This document shows positions 16,685 to 25,676 of a stretch of 64,000 bases of DNA, piece after piece. Where the stretch lies: contig CAZECN010000013.1 of assembly GCA_964510575.1 (NCBI GenBank), positions 7,167 through 71,166 of the forward strand, given 5' to 3'. Below the pieces are notes generated by a model. That model was not told the DNA's origin. It saw only the letters and a list, made by a program, of their open reading frames with translations, and did no database searches. The translations under genes were made by a program, and so were the position numbers. The DNA comes from CALKYB01 sp964510575. Lineage in GTDB: Bacteria > Bdellovibrionota_C > UBA2361 > SZUA-149 > CALKYB01. Position 1 is the stretch's first letter; every line of letters begins with the position of its first letter.

Positions 16685-17821
16685 ATGAGCAAGCCCTTTT
16701 TTACTGCTGGACTTAGAACTCCTTTCGCAAGAGCTTTCAAAGGCGATTATAAAGATATTCGGCCAGATGATCTTCTTCTGGAGCTGATCAATGCTCAGAA
16801 AGAGAAGAACAAAGCTCTTTGGGCTAGAGGAGTTAGTGATTTTATAGTTGGCTGTGCTTATCCTGAGGGGGAGCAAGGTTACAATATTGCTCGCATGGTC
16901 TCGTTAGGTTCTGGACTGAATGCTCCGGGTTTAACGGTGAACAGACTTTGCGCAAGTTCTCTAGAAGCTGTTGCAATTGCGGCATTGAGAGTTAAAGCTG
17001 GTTGGGGTGATCTTTACCTCACTGGTGGTATCGAGTCGATGAGCCGTATACCAAGAGGTGGTGCAGGATTTTCGCCAAGTGAAAAAGTTCAGCAAGCATC
17101 ATCTGAAGCATATATTCAAATGGGATTTACGGCTGAGAATGTCGCTAAGGAATTTCCAACTGTCTCAAGAGCGGAGCAGGAAAAATTAGCTGGTAAAAGT
17201 CATGAATTGGCTGACCAAGCTTGGAAGGATGGTCACTACCAACAAATGATTCATCCCTACTTGATTGAAAAAGATCAGTTTATTCGAGTTCCAGTAAATT
17301 ACGAAAAAATATCTAGTTTGCCCCCTGCATTCAAAGAGGATGGTGTGATTACTGCTGCCACGAGCTCTCCATTAACTGACGGGGCTACCAGTGGATGGGT
17401 AGCTTCTGAGGAGGTATTGAAAGAGCATGGATATCAAGATGGCTTGGAAATTGAACACGCAAGCTGGGGACATGTAGCTCCAGAGGTGATGGGTATGGGT
17501 CCAGTGCCGGCTGTACAAAACTTGATTAAAGAAACAGGTATTTCTCTCGATGAAATCTCAGCATTTGAAATAAACGAAGCTTTTGCTGTTCAGGTTTTAG
17601 CTTCTGGTTCTGAGCTTGGTTTAGACATGGCTAAAGTAAATGCTTGGGGTGGAGCTATGGCTTTAGGACATCCTCTTGGAGCAAGTGGACTAAGGTTAGT
17701 GATGACCTTGCACGGAAGGCTTCGAGATCTGGGAGAGGACGGAGCAAGAGGAATTGCTACGCTTTGTGTTGGCGGAGGACAGGGAATGGCATTGTTGTGT
17801 CGCTATAAGAAATTTCAATAG
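16685..17821 (+). CDS. Thiolase (acetyl-CoA acyltransferase family)
   Basis: This 378-residue thiolase has nucleophile C89 in NRLCASSLEAV, then NEAFAVQVLA, GGAMALGHPLGASG (catalytic His) and the C-terminal CVGGGQGMAL (second Cys). It is slightly shorter than the usual 390-400 residues. Degradative thiolases split a 3-oxoacyl-CoA into acetyl-CoA and an acyl-CoA shortened by two carbons. In this operon the expected substrate is 3-oxo-6-acetamidohexanoyl-CoA, giving 4-acetamidobutyryl-CoA. The ATG at 16685 follows GAAGGAA. Confidence 0.93.
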   Translation: MSKPFFTAGLRTPFARAFKGDYKDIRPDDLLLELINAQKEKNKALWARGVSDFIVGCAYPEGEQGYNIARMVSLGSGLNAPGLTVNRLCASSLEAVAIAALRVKAGWGDLYLTGGIESMSRIPRGGAGFSPSEKVQQASSEAYIQMGFTAENVAKEFPTVSRAEQEKLAGKSHELADQAWKDGHYQQMIHPYLIEKDQFIRVPVNYEKISSLPPAFKEDGVITAATSSPLTDGATSGWVASEEVLKEHGYQDGLEIEHASWGHVAPEVMGMGPVPAVQNLIKETGISLDEISAFEINEAFAVQVLASGSELGLDMAKVNAWGGAMALGHPLGASGLRLVMTLHGRLRDLGEDGARGIATLCVGGGQGMALLCRYKKFQ

Positions 17822-17833
17822 AGGAAATAAGTT

Positions 17834-19315
17834 TTGGGTAAAAATTTAATTGGCGAAAACTGGGTTGAAGGGCAGGGCGAAGAGTTTGCCTCGCTGGATC
17901 CATTTACAGACCAAAATATTTGGTCTGGTAGGGCTGCATCTGCAGAGCAGGTTGAGCAAGCATTTTCTGCCGCTAGAGGTGCTCTAAGTGGCTGGAGTTC
18001 TAAATCCGTTGAAGCTAGATGTCTTACTCTTCAGCGTTTTGCGGAGTTGCTCGAACAGCGAGAATATCAATTCGCCGAACTGATTTCCAAAGAAATGGGT
18101 AAGCCTCTCTGGGAGGCCAAGACAGAAGTTTTGGCGATGTGTGCGAAAGTGGCAGTGTCTGTCGAAGCACACAACCAAAGATGTGCTGAGAAATCTGCGC
18201 CTCTTGGGGGAGGGACAAGTGTTACTCGCTTCAAACCTCATGGAGTGGTCGGAGTTTTTGGCCCTTTTAATTTTCCAGGCCATTTACCAAACGGTCATAT
18301 CATTCCTGCTTTAATTGCTGGAAACACCGTTGTTTTTAAACCTAGCGAACAGACTCCAGCAGTGGGTCAGATGTTGGTTGAGCTTTACCTCGAGGCTGGA
18401 TTACCTGCAGGAGTGGTAAACTTGGTTCAAGGGTCTAAGGACACAGGCATAGCACTGGCTGCTTCCAAAGAATTGGATGGGCTTTATTTTACTGGTAGTT
18501 CTGAGGTTGGTGGGATAATTCATAATAACTTTGCTGGCCGGCCTGATAAGATTCTTGCTTTGGAGATGGGTGGTAACAATCCTTTGGTTGTATGGAATAC
18601 GGAGAGCATGTCGGACACAGAACTTAGAGCTGCTGTCTATACCACTATTCAATCCGCGTTTATTACTTCTGGACAGCGCTGTACCTGTGCAAGAAGGTTA
18701 ATAGTTCAAGAAGGAATTTCTGATTCTTTTGTTGAAATGCTGGTGGAAAAGGTTGCTCAGATTCGACCGGGACATTTTAGTGATCAACCAGAACCTTTTT
18801 CAGGGCCTCTGATAAACCCTATGGCTGGAAAGAATTTACTTAAAGCCGAAGAGGAATTGGTAAACAAAGGAGGAAAAATCTTAGTCGCCTTGGACCCTCT
18901 TAGAGATCGAGTGAACTTGCTAAGGCCAGGAATTATTGATGTCAGCGAATTAAAAAGTAAAGAGGATAAAGAGGTGTTTGGACCTTTGCTTCAACTTTCG
19001 AGGGTAAAAAACTTTGAAAGCGCTCTAACTGAGGCTAATAATACTAGTTTTGGTTTGGCCGCTGCGTTGTTATCGCCCTCTAGAGACAGATACGAGGATT
19101 TTTACAGCTCAGTAAGAGCTGGTATAGTCAATTGGAATAGGCAGACCACCGGAGCTAGTTCCAGAGCTCCTTTTGGAGGAGTCGGTATGAGTGGAAATCA
19201 TAGGCCGGCTGCGTGGTTTGCTGCAGACTATTGTTCTTTCCCGGTTGCGTCAGTTGAGAATAATAGTTTGGATTTGCCTGAAGTTCCCTCACCTGGGCTA
19301 AAGGATCTGATATGA
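17834..19315 (+). CDS. Aldehyde dehydrogenase, AstD-like (probable succinate semialdehyde dehydrogenase in this context)
   Basis: This 493-residue NAD(P)-dependent aldehyde dehydrogenase resembles N-succinylglutamate 5-semialdehyde dehydrogenase (AstD): the N-terminal GENWVEGQGEEF, EMGKPLWEAKTEV, FGPFNFPGHLPNGH and ALEMGGNNPL (general base Glu). The catalytic cysteine is C283 in SGQRCTC. No other arginine succinyltransferase pathway gene is nearby. As the last gene of the operon it most likely oxidises succinate semialdehyde derived from 4-aminobutyrate. The start is TTG at 17834 with GAGGAA upstream. A 175-bp stretch without a supported gene follows. Confidence 0.88.
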   Translation: MGKNLIGENWVEGQGEEFASLDPFTDQNIWSGRAASAEQVEQAFSAARGALSGWSSKSVEARCLTLQRFAELLEQREYQFAELISKEMGKPLWEAKTEVLAMCAKVAVSVEAHNQRCAEKSAPLGGGTSVTRFKPHGVVGVFGPFNFPGHLPNGHIIPALIAGNTVVFKPSEQTPAVGQMLVELYLEAGLPAGVVNLVQGSKDTGIALAASKELDGLYFTGSSEVGGIIHNNFAGRPDKILALEMGGNNPLVVWNTESMSDTELRAAVYTTIQSAFITSGQRCTCARRLIVQEGISDSFVEMLVEKVAQIRPGHFSDQPEPFSGPLINPMAGKNLLKAEEELVNKGGKILVALDPLRDRVNLLRPGIIDVSELKSKEDKEVFGPLLQLSRVKNFESALTEANNTSFGLAAALLSPSRDRYEDFYSSVRAGIVNWNRQTTGASSRAPFGGVGMSGNHRPAAWFAADYCSFPVASVENNSLDLPEVPSPGLKDLI

Positions 19316-19490
19316 ATTCACGGACATAAAAGATGTTAAAGAAAAACCGAGGTTTGGAGGCTTGATCTTACGAATAAAATCAGGCTAGCGGATAATGAGT
19401 TTGTTGCCTTAGATTTTTGTAAGTTTCTTGAAATGCTATGGAACCTGAAAATTTTTTACTAAACTTGAAGATGATGTTGGAGTTGTTGAC

Positions 19491-20942
19491 GTGAAGCCTT
19501 TAAAACCAAAAGGAGCAGAGCAGGAAGAGAATAGAGAGTCTTCTGAGGGGGAGTCTAAGGGCCGACCTTCGCGACGTTCCCGAAAAGGAAGTCGAAGAAC
19601 TAGAACGCCTTTGCCATCTCTTCCAGGTAGTCCCGAGATTATCGCCAGGGAAGACCATCCCATTTCAAGAAAGAAAATTGATGAAGATGCTCTGAAGGTT
19701 CTCTACAGACTTAATAATAATGGTCATGAAGCCTATATAGTGGGTGGCGGTGTCAGAGATCTTTATCTGGGTAAGGAGCCCAAGGACTTTGATATTGCGA
19801 CTAGTGCTTCGCCGGATGAAGTTAGATCATTATTTCGAAACAGTCGGATCATTGGCCGAAGATTTAAGCTAAACCATATTTATTTCAGAGGTGGTAAGAT
19901 AATTGAAGTCGCCACTTTTCGCTCTGATGAGGAGGATGAATCTGGCGCAGCTCAAATGCTAAAGAACGATAATAAGTGGGGTGATGCTCACACAGATGCA
20001 CTCAGAAGAGACCTTACCATCAATGCCTTGTTTTACGATGTAGAAACATTTTCCATTATTGACTATGTCGGTGGAATTAAAGACTTAGATGGGGGAGTTG
20101 CTCGTTTTATTGGTGATGCCAAGGTTCGAGTTCAAGAAGATCCTGTTCGAATGCTTAGAACCTTGCGTCACGCTGGCAGAACGGGTTTCTCAGTAGAAGC
20201 AGAGGCCTACGATGCGATCACCGAGTTTCCAGCCTTACTCAAACATTGTCCTGGGGCTCGCTTGTATGAAGAGCTTTTAAAAGACTTGCGAAGTGGGGCT
20301 AGTAGAGTGGTTATTCCCCTATACAAAGAAGCAGGACTTTTGAAGTATGTAACCCCTTCTTTGGCGCAGTTGGCAGAGAGTGATCCAAGAGCCTGGCAGA
20401 GACAGCTCAGTGTTTTGAGTTCAATTGATAAGTATGTGCTGAAGCTTAAGAACCGTCGTAATGGAGGAGAAGCCCCGCCTTCAGTTCTTGTTTCCTCACT
20501 ATTTCTTGGCAACTTGTCTGATGATTTTTTTGATGATGAGACCGAAGAAGCGGGTGAGGTGTTTAGAACGCTGTTTACCGACGAACCTTTTTTCGAAGGG
20601 ACTGAATCTGAAGAAATCCTCCAAGAGGATGGAAAGGTTTACATTTCCGATGAAACCATGGGACGCTTAGGAAAAGTGGTTCGAAATATCATTGGCTCTT
20701 CAGGTGTTTCCAAGAAGGACTGCGAATATATCGAACGAATGTTGGTGCTTCGGATGAGAATGTTTGAAGTTTTTGCCGGCGGCCAAAATAACCGTTTGCC
20801 TTATTTAGATGCTTTTAATGACACGCTGCAGCTAATGAAGCTTACCAATCATAGTAGTTGGTGTCGTGAATGCTGGGATTTTTGGTATAGCCAAAAAGAT
20901 AAATACAGCAGAAAAAAACGCCCTAATCGACGGTATAAGTAG
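19491..20942 (+). CDS. pcnB: Poly(A) polymerase / tRNA nucleotidyltransferase family protein
   Basis: This 483-residue class-II nucleotidyltransferase starts with about 50 residues of Ser/Arg-rich basic tail (RRSRKGSRRTR), then the head domain: YIVGGGVRDLYLGKEPKDFD with the metal-binding D-x-D, RRFKLNHIYF and IEVATFR. The RRxR-like flexible-loop segment and basic tails favour PcnB (poly(A) polymerase I) over CCA-adding enzyme. PcnB adds A-tails that mark RNA for decay. The C-terminal end (KKRPNRRYK) is also basic. The GTG start at 19491 has GGAG 8 nt upstream. Confidence 0.85.
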   Translation: MKPLKPKGAEQEENRESSEGESKGRPSRRSRKGSRRTRTPLPSLPGSPEIIAREDHPISRKKIDEDALKVLYRLNNNGHEAYIVGGGVRDLYLGKEPKDFDIATSASPDEVRSLFRNSRIIGRRFKLNHIYFRGGKIIEVATFRSDEEDESGAAQMLKNDNKWGDAHTDALRRDLTINALFYDVETFSIIDYVGGIKDLDGGVARFIGDAKVRVQEDPVRMLRTLRHAGRTGFSVEAEAYDAITEFPALLKHCPGARLYEELLKDLRSGASRVVIPLYKEAGLLKYVTPSLAQLAESDPRAWQRQLSVLSSIDKYVLKLKNRRNGGEAPPSVLVSSLFLGNLSDDFFDDETEEAGEVFRTLFTDEPFFEGTESEEILQEDGKVYISDETMGRLGKVVRNIIGSSGVSKKDCEYIERMLVLRMRMFEVFAGGQNNRLPYLDAFNDTLQLMKLTNHSSWCRECWDFWYSQKDKYSRKKRPNRRYK

Positions 20943-20957
20943 AAATTACTTTCACAC

Positions 20958-21401
20958 TCAATCCACAAACAAATCTTTGGGCAATTTCTCCAATTTTTCT
21001 TTGTAGCTTTTAGTGTCCATTATCTTTTTAGCCGGACTTCCTGCCCAGACTTCATTCGCCGGGATGTCTTTTGTTACAGTGGAATTTGCTCCAACAATAG
21101 CGTTCTCACCGATAGTAACTCCCGCTAAGACAATGGATCTAGCGCCAATGAATGCATTTTTTTTAACAGTGACTTTTCCAAGAAGAGTTTTGCCAATGAC
21201 CTTCTTAGTACTGGCATCATGGGCAAGAATAGTGACACTTGGGCCGAACACTACTTTGTCTTCAAGAGTTATTAGCTCAACATGTGATGGATCTAGGAAA
21301 AAACCATCATTAAGATAGACATCCTTTCCCAGGGTCAGGCCTCGATTGATAAGACCGTTTAAGTATCTCTCCTTTCTGAGATTTCTTATTCTCTCAAGCA
21401 T
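20958..21401 (-). CDS. Left-handed beta-helix (hexapeptide repeat) acyltransferase
   Basis: This 147-residue protein has the imperfect hexapeptide repeats of LbH acetyltransferases (VVFGPSVTI, KNAFIGARSIVLAGVTIGENAIVGANSTV), with the catalytic-type His in TILAHDAST and the C-terminal NEVWAGSPAKKI found in maltose/galactoside and sugar O-acetyltransferases. It probably acetylates a sugar or surface polysaccharide precursor. I chose ATG 21401, which has AAAGGA upstream. The frame continues to an ATG at 21497, but that extension is an odd Cys-rich stretch with no ribosome binding site. The gene converges with pcnB. Confidence 0.8.
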   Translation of the reverse strand: MLERIRNLRKERYLNGLINRGLTLGKDVYLNDGFFLDPSHVELITLEDKVVFGPSVTILAHDASTKKVIGKTLLGKVTVKKNAFIGARSIVLAGVTIGENAIVGANSTVTKDIPANEVWAGSPAKKIMDTKSYKEKLEKLPKDLFVD

Positions 21402-21604
21402 GAGGAAGTTCCTTTGATTATGATTGGCATTACAACACTTTTGACAACATTCTTTAATTAGCGGAGGACTTTTTTCACTTAACGCGTTCAGGAGCATCGA
21501 AAATAAACGAATTTACCCTACTTCAATCAGGTTGGACTAGCTCATCCTTCTATTATCCAGCGAAAAACAAAGAATAATATACTGAGATAAATTAGGCACT
21601 GCTC

Positions 21605-21633
21605 TTGTAGTTTTTACATAGTTTGTTTATAAT
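21605..21633 (+). promoter_or_regulatory. Probable sigma-70 promoter of pyrG and the LPS export genes
   Basis: TTGTAG (21605-21610) and a perfect TATAAT (21628-21633) are separated by 17 bp. They lie about 220 bp before the pyrG ATG, in a 450-bp gap (21402-21850) that otherwise shows no gene. The long leader is AT-rich. Confidence 0.6.
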
Positions 21634-21850
21634 GTTTATCCAAGTTGTTAATAAGCTTGGGCAGTCCCTTAATCTGTTTGATTTTTCATCTTTTTCTTTT
21701 GGCTTAAAGGAAACTTCTGGTCAAAATGAGTTCACTGTGAAAAATTCAACGCTTGTTTTTCAACCAAATTATTGCACGACTTCTTGGTAAGTTAGCCAAC
21801 TTGCCGAATAGTTTTGTGTTTTTCATAAGTGTTAGAGCAGGCGAATTAAA

Positions 21851-23587
21851 ATGGAAAATCACCCTACCAAATACATTTTTGTCACTGGTGGGGTAGTCTC
21901 CTCTCTCGGAAAAGGTTTGACCAGTGCTGCTCTTGGGGCGGTTTTGGAAAGCCGAGGGCTGAGAGTTACGATTTGTAAAATCGACCCTTACTTAAATGTC
22001 GATCCTGGTACGATGAGCCCCTTACAGCATGGTGAAGTCTTTGTAACTGATGATGGTGCCGAGACTGATCTAGACCTTGGTCACTACGAGAGATTTGTCT
22101 CTACTCGAATGAGTAAAAACAATAACTTCACCGCTGGTCAAGTTTACGAGTCTGTCATCAAGAAGGAAAGAAAGGGTGATTACCTTGGTGGTACTGTTCA
22201 AGTTATTCCACATGTTACGGATGAGATTAAAGAGAGAATTCGTAAGGCCGGTGAAGGTTACGATATCTGCATTGGCGAAGTTGGTGGAACTGTTGGTGAT
22301 ATCGAAGGGCTTCCTTTCTTAGAAGCGGTTCGTCAGTTCCGGGCAGATGTCGGAAGAGAGAATGTTTTATATATTCACCTTACTTTATTGCCTTATATTG
22401 CTACTGCCGGTGAATTGAAGACCAAACCAACCCAGCACAGCGTAAAAGAGCTTACTAGTCACGGTGTTCAGCCTGACGTGATTGTTTTAAGGTCGGATTT
22501 CCCTGTCGAGGAGCAAGTTAAAGAGAAGATATCTCTTTTCTGCAATATTATGCCCAAAAGTGTGATCATTGCTCCTGATGTAGACAATATCTATGACTTG
22601 CCATTAGTTCTTCAGAGAGAGGGCTTAGATAACATCGTCTGCGAGAAGCTGAACATTTGGGCTAAGGCACCCGAGTTGGAGCCTTGGAAAAAAGTTTCCG
22701 GAGTCTTAAAGAACCCGGCGAAAGGTAAAGTTAAAGTGGCCATGGTTGGTAAGTATGTTGGTTTGACCGAGTCTTATAAGAGTTTAAGCGAAGCCCTTAC
22801 TCATGGTGGGCTAGCCAATGATTGTCATGTCGAAATTGAATACATTGATGCAGATCAGCTAGAGAAAGGAGAAAGTCTTTCCAAGCTGTCCGAAGTTGAT
22901 GCAGTTTTGGTGCCGGGTGGTTTTGGTAAGAGAGGCACCGAAGGGAAGATTGAAGCTGTAAAGTATGCCAGAGAGAATGGTATTCCATTTTTGGGTATAT
23001 GCTTAGGGCTTCAAATGGCCGTTGTTGAATTTGCTCGAAATGTAGCGGGTATTAAAGATGCAGCCAGTGCTGAGTTTGATCCAGAGTCTGCCAGCCCTGT
23101 AATTGACCTGATGGAGGCGCAAAGGAAAGTCTCCAGCATGGGAGCAACTATGCGTTTAGGTGCTTACCCATGTAAGCTAACTGAGGGATCTCGCTCTAGT
23201 GCAATTTATGGAGCCTCTGAGATTTCTGAGCGTCATCGTCACCGTTGGGAAGTAAATAACGAGTATAGAGAAAAGCTATCTGCAAAGGGTTTAGAGCTTT
23301 CAGGACTTTCGCCTGATGGGAATTTGGTCGAGATTGTAGAGATCCCCGGCCATTTTTGGTTTGTGGCGGTTCAGTTTCATCCTGAGTTTACCTCAAGACC
23401 TTTAGAGCCCCATCCACTTTTTAGTAGTTACATAGCTGCGGCTCTTACTTGGCGAGATAAAAAATTAACTAGTTCTGATCAAACTAACGGAACAGAGCCT
23501 AAACAAGCTCTAAGTAAAGATAATTCAGAAGATGAAAAGTCTAGCTTGGAATCTTGTCTGGATAAGTCCCAATCCATGCAGGCTTAG
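21851..23587 (+). CDS. pyrG: CTP synthase
   Basis: This 578-residue enzyme makes CTP from UTP, ATP and glutamine. The N-terminal synthetase domain shows the P-loop-like VTGGVVSSLGKGLTSAALG and DPYLNVDPGTMSPLQHGEVF. The C-terminal class-I glutaminase domain shows PFLGICLGLQ (nucleophile Cys) and FHPEFTSRP (His-Glu). A hydrophilic tail of about 35 residues beyond the glutaminase domain is not conserved. It is first of the run pyrG-kdsA-lptC-lptA-lptB-rpoN. Confidence 0.98.
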   Translation: MENHPTKYIFVTGGVVSSLGKGLTSAALGAVLESRGLRVTICKIDPYLNVDPGTMSPLQHGEVFVTDDGAETDLDLGHYERFVSTRMSKNNNFTAGQVYESVIKKERKGDYLGGTVQVIPHVTDEIKERIRKAGEGYDICIGEVGGTVGDIEGLPFLEAVRQFRADVGRENVLYIHLTLLPYIATAGELKTKPTQHSVKELTSHGVQPDVIVLRSDFPVEEQVKEKISLFCNIMPKSVIIAPDVDNIYDLPLVLQREGLDNIVCEKLNIWAKAPELEPWKKVSGVLKNPAKGKVKVAMVGKYVGLTESYKSLSEALTHGGLANDCHVEIEYIDADQLEKGESLSKLSEVDAVLVPGGFGKRGTEGKIEAVKYARENGIPFLGICLGLQMAVVEFARNVAGIKDAASAEFDPESASPVIDLMEAQRKVSSMGATMRLGAYPCKLTEGSRSSAIYGASEISERHRHRWEVNNEYREKLSAKGLELSGLSPDGNLVEIVEIPGHFWFVAVQFHPEFTSRPLEPHPLFSSYIAAALTWRDKKLTSSDQTNGTEPKQALSKDNSEDEKSSLESCLDKSQSMQA

Positions 23588-23610
23588 GGTCTATCTCTAG
23601 CGGATTTTCT

Positions 23611-24432
23611 ATGAATTCAGAATTGCAAAAATGTTTTAGCCAGAAAAAGCTGGTTGTATTCTCTGGGCCCTGCGTGATTGAGTCTGAAGAGAGTACCATG
23701 TTCCATGCAGAGGCAATTTCTAAAATTTTGAAGCCCTATGATTTTGAATTTATTTTCAAAAGTAGTTTTGACAAAGCTAATCGAACCTCTATTTCTTCAT
23801 TTCGTGGTCCAGGGATTGATCAAGGGCTTAAAATACTTCAGAAAGTTAAGAATGAACTAGGCTTGCGAATCGTCACAGATCTGCATGAGACTTCTCAAGT
23901 AGCAGCAGTTTCGGAAGTAGCTGATGTCTTGCAGGTACCAGCTTTTTTATGCCGTCAAACAGATATGCTTACTGCCTGTGCACAAACATGTCGGCCAGTG
24001 ATGGTTAAAAAAGGGCAGTTTATGGCCCCAGAGGACATGAAATTTGTTGCTGAGAAGATTTTAGCGTCAGACTCGGGAAGCACTGTTATGCTTTGTGAGA
24101 GAGGAACGAGTTTCGGTTATAGAAATCTGGTTGTCGATTTTGCAGGTTTCGATAGCTTGAAGCGATTAGGATACCCAGTTGTTTTTGATTCGACTCACTC
24201 TTTGCAGGTAATAGGCGGGCTTGGAGGTTCTAGTGGAGGAAGAAAAAATGCTGCTTCGAGCTTAATGCGAGCTGCAGTTGCTGTTGGGGTTGAGGGTTTG
24301 TTTATAGAAGCTCATCAGAACCCTGAAGCCGCAAAATCAGATGGAGCTAACATGTTATCTCTTGAAGAACTGGAAAGAATTCTACCTGATGTTAAAAATT
24401 TACACGACCTAAAGCTCGCCACCAGACCTTAA
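23611..24432 (+). CDS. kdsA: 3-deoxy-8-phosphooctulonate (KDO-8-P) synthase
   Basis: This 273-residue TIM-barrel enzyme condenses phosphoenolpyruvate with arabinose-5-phosphate to make KDO-8-phosphate for the LPS inner core. Visible blocks are FSGPCVIESEE, FKSSFDKANRTS, QVPAFLCRQTD, VKKGQFMAP, LCERGTSFGY and VFDSTHSLQ, all typical of KdsA and distinct from DAHP synthase. It lies 23 bp after pyrG and 24 bp before lptC in the same direction. Confidence 0.97.
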   Translation: MNSELQKCFSQKKLVVFSGPCVIESEESTMFHAEAISKILKPYDFEFIFKSSFDKANRTSISSFRGPGIDQGLKILQKVKNELGLRIVTDLHETSQVAAVSEVADVLQVPAFLCRQTDMLTACAQTCRPVMVKKGQFMAPEDMKFVAEKILASDSGSTVMLCERGTSFGYRNLVVDFAGFDSLKRLGYPVVFDSTHSLQVIGGLGGSSGGRKNAASSLMRAAVAVGVEGLFIEAHQNPEAAKSDGANMLSLEELERILPDVKNLHDLKLATRP

Positions 24433-24456
24433 ACCTAATGTTGGATCCACTAAAGG

Positions 24457-25098
24457 ATGTATAGGCATCTCCAAAAAATTGTACTTCTGGCAGGTTTAGT
24501 ATTTTCTGGCTGGTTAGTTTATCTGGCAGGCAGTGGTCAAAAAGCTGTGGAATCAAGAAAGCAATTAAGCTTGGCCGACACCAACTTAGATGAATTAACT
24601 ACCTCCAGTGAAGAGTCCACCGAGCAATCTAGATTAGAGTTAAAAGAATTTAACAGAATTCAAGTTAAAGATGGAAAAAAGATCTGGGAAGTTAACGCTA
24701 GCGGGGCACGTTTTTTTAGTGACCAAGGTCTTACTCATATCGATGAAGTGAGAGTGGACATTGTTAGGCAGCCTCAAGGTTTAATTAAGATTAAATCTGA
24801 TGGAGCTAGGCTGGATCTAGACGGCGATGTCATGCAGCGAGCTGACCTAGAGGGAGACATTTACGTTCAAGTAGACGATAGTTTGGGGCTGAGAGCTCAA
24901 TTTGCCACTTTCGACTCAATTGGTAGAAAACTACTAGTTCCCGGTAGAGTGAGAATATACGGCTCGGGTTATGAGATGGTTGGAGAAGGTTTCGAGATGA
25001 ATATTGATGGAGAGGGTTTTTTGCTCCGAGAGAAAGTTCGAACTAAGTTTTCGCCAGGAGCAAAACTACCTAGAGGATTTGAGGACTTGGCCTCTTAA
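24457..25098 (+). CDS. lptC: LPS export ABC transporter periplasmic protein LptC
   Basis: This 213-residue protein has one N-terminal membrane helix (about 7-25) and a periplasmic beta-jellyroll region of the LptC/OstA type. Sequence identity in LptC is low, so the call rests on the layout plus position directly before lptA and lptB. LptC receives LPS from the LptBFG complex and hands it to LptA. A hydrophilic linker (about 38-60) follows the helix. The ATG at 24457 follows AAAGG closely. Confidence 0.85.
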   Translation: MYRHLQKIVLLAGLVFSGWLVYLAGSGQKAVESRKQLSLADTNLDELTTSSEESTEQSRLELKEFNRIQVKDGKKIWEVNASGARFFSDQGLTHIDEVRVDIVRQPQGLIKIKSDGARLDLDGDVMQRADLEGDIYVQVDDSLGLRAQFATFDSIGRKLLVPGRVRIYGSGYEMVGEGFEMNIDGEGFLLREKVRTKFSPGAKLPRGFEDLAS

Positions 25099-25102
25099 TT
25101 TA

Positions 25103-25672
25103 ATGAGATACACTACCTTAGCAATTCTTTTATTTTTGTCTTTTAGCTCTGTTGTCATTGCAGAGGATAAGAGGACCGATAATTTTTTACTAGGCTCTAC
25201 TAGGACAGATGAAGCTGACCAAGGTCCTGTCTATATTAAATCCAACACCTTGGAAGTTGATGCGATTAAGCGGGTTTTTAATTACAAAGGGGCTGTTGAG
25301 ATTATTAGAGGTGACATTCAAATAACAGCTGAAAAAGTTACTGGAAGCTATGATGAGAAGCAGCAGCTCAAAAAGATAGTCTGTGAAGAACAAGTCGTGC
25401 TAACAAGAGCCAATGGTGAGAGAGCCAGTGCAAACAAAGCAGTCTATGACGTTCCGGGTGAAATCATTAGGCTTACTGAAGGACCAGAGTTACTAAAGGG
25501 CGGAAGTATTTTAAGTGCTGACTTGGTAAAAATTTATGTGGCTGAGGAGAAGAGTGAAGCAGAAGGTAACGTGAGAGTTAAGGTTATTCAGGTCCCTGGC
25601 AATAATAAAGAGGTATATAAACCCCTTGAAGCTGAGGATTTTGAGGATCAACAAATAGACAGCCAAGGATAA
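25103..25672 (+). CDS. lptA: LPS transport periplasmic protein LptA
   Basis: This 189-residue protein has a signal peptide (MRYTTLAILLFLSFSSVVIA) and an OstA-like domain: PVYIKSNTLEVDA, FNYKGAVEIIRGD, and the following VEGNVR-like strand. LptA polymers bridge the periplasm for LPS. I chose the ATG at 25103, 4 nt after the lptC stop, because it gives a clean signal peptide. The longer frame from 25004 would overlap lptC and read through it. The C-terminus is acidic (EDFEDQQIDSQG). Confidence 0.9.
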   Translation: MRYTTLAILLFLSFSSVVIAEDKRTDNFLLGSTRTDEADQGPVYIKSNTLEVDAIKRVFNYKGAVEIIRGDIQITAEKVTGSYDEKQQLKKIVCEEQVVLTRANGERASANKAVYDVPGEIIRLTEGPELLKGGSILSADLVKIYVAEEKSEAEGNVRVKVIQVPGNNKEVYKPLEAEDFEDQQIDSQG

Positions 25673-25676
25673 AAGT

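Noticed and set aside
21402..21497. N-terminal extension of the hexapeptide acyltransferase to 21497
   Set aside because: No ribosome binding site there, and the extension is Cys-rich and unlike the family, whereas ATG 21401 has one.
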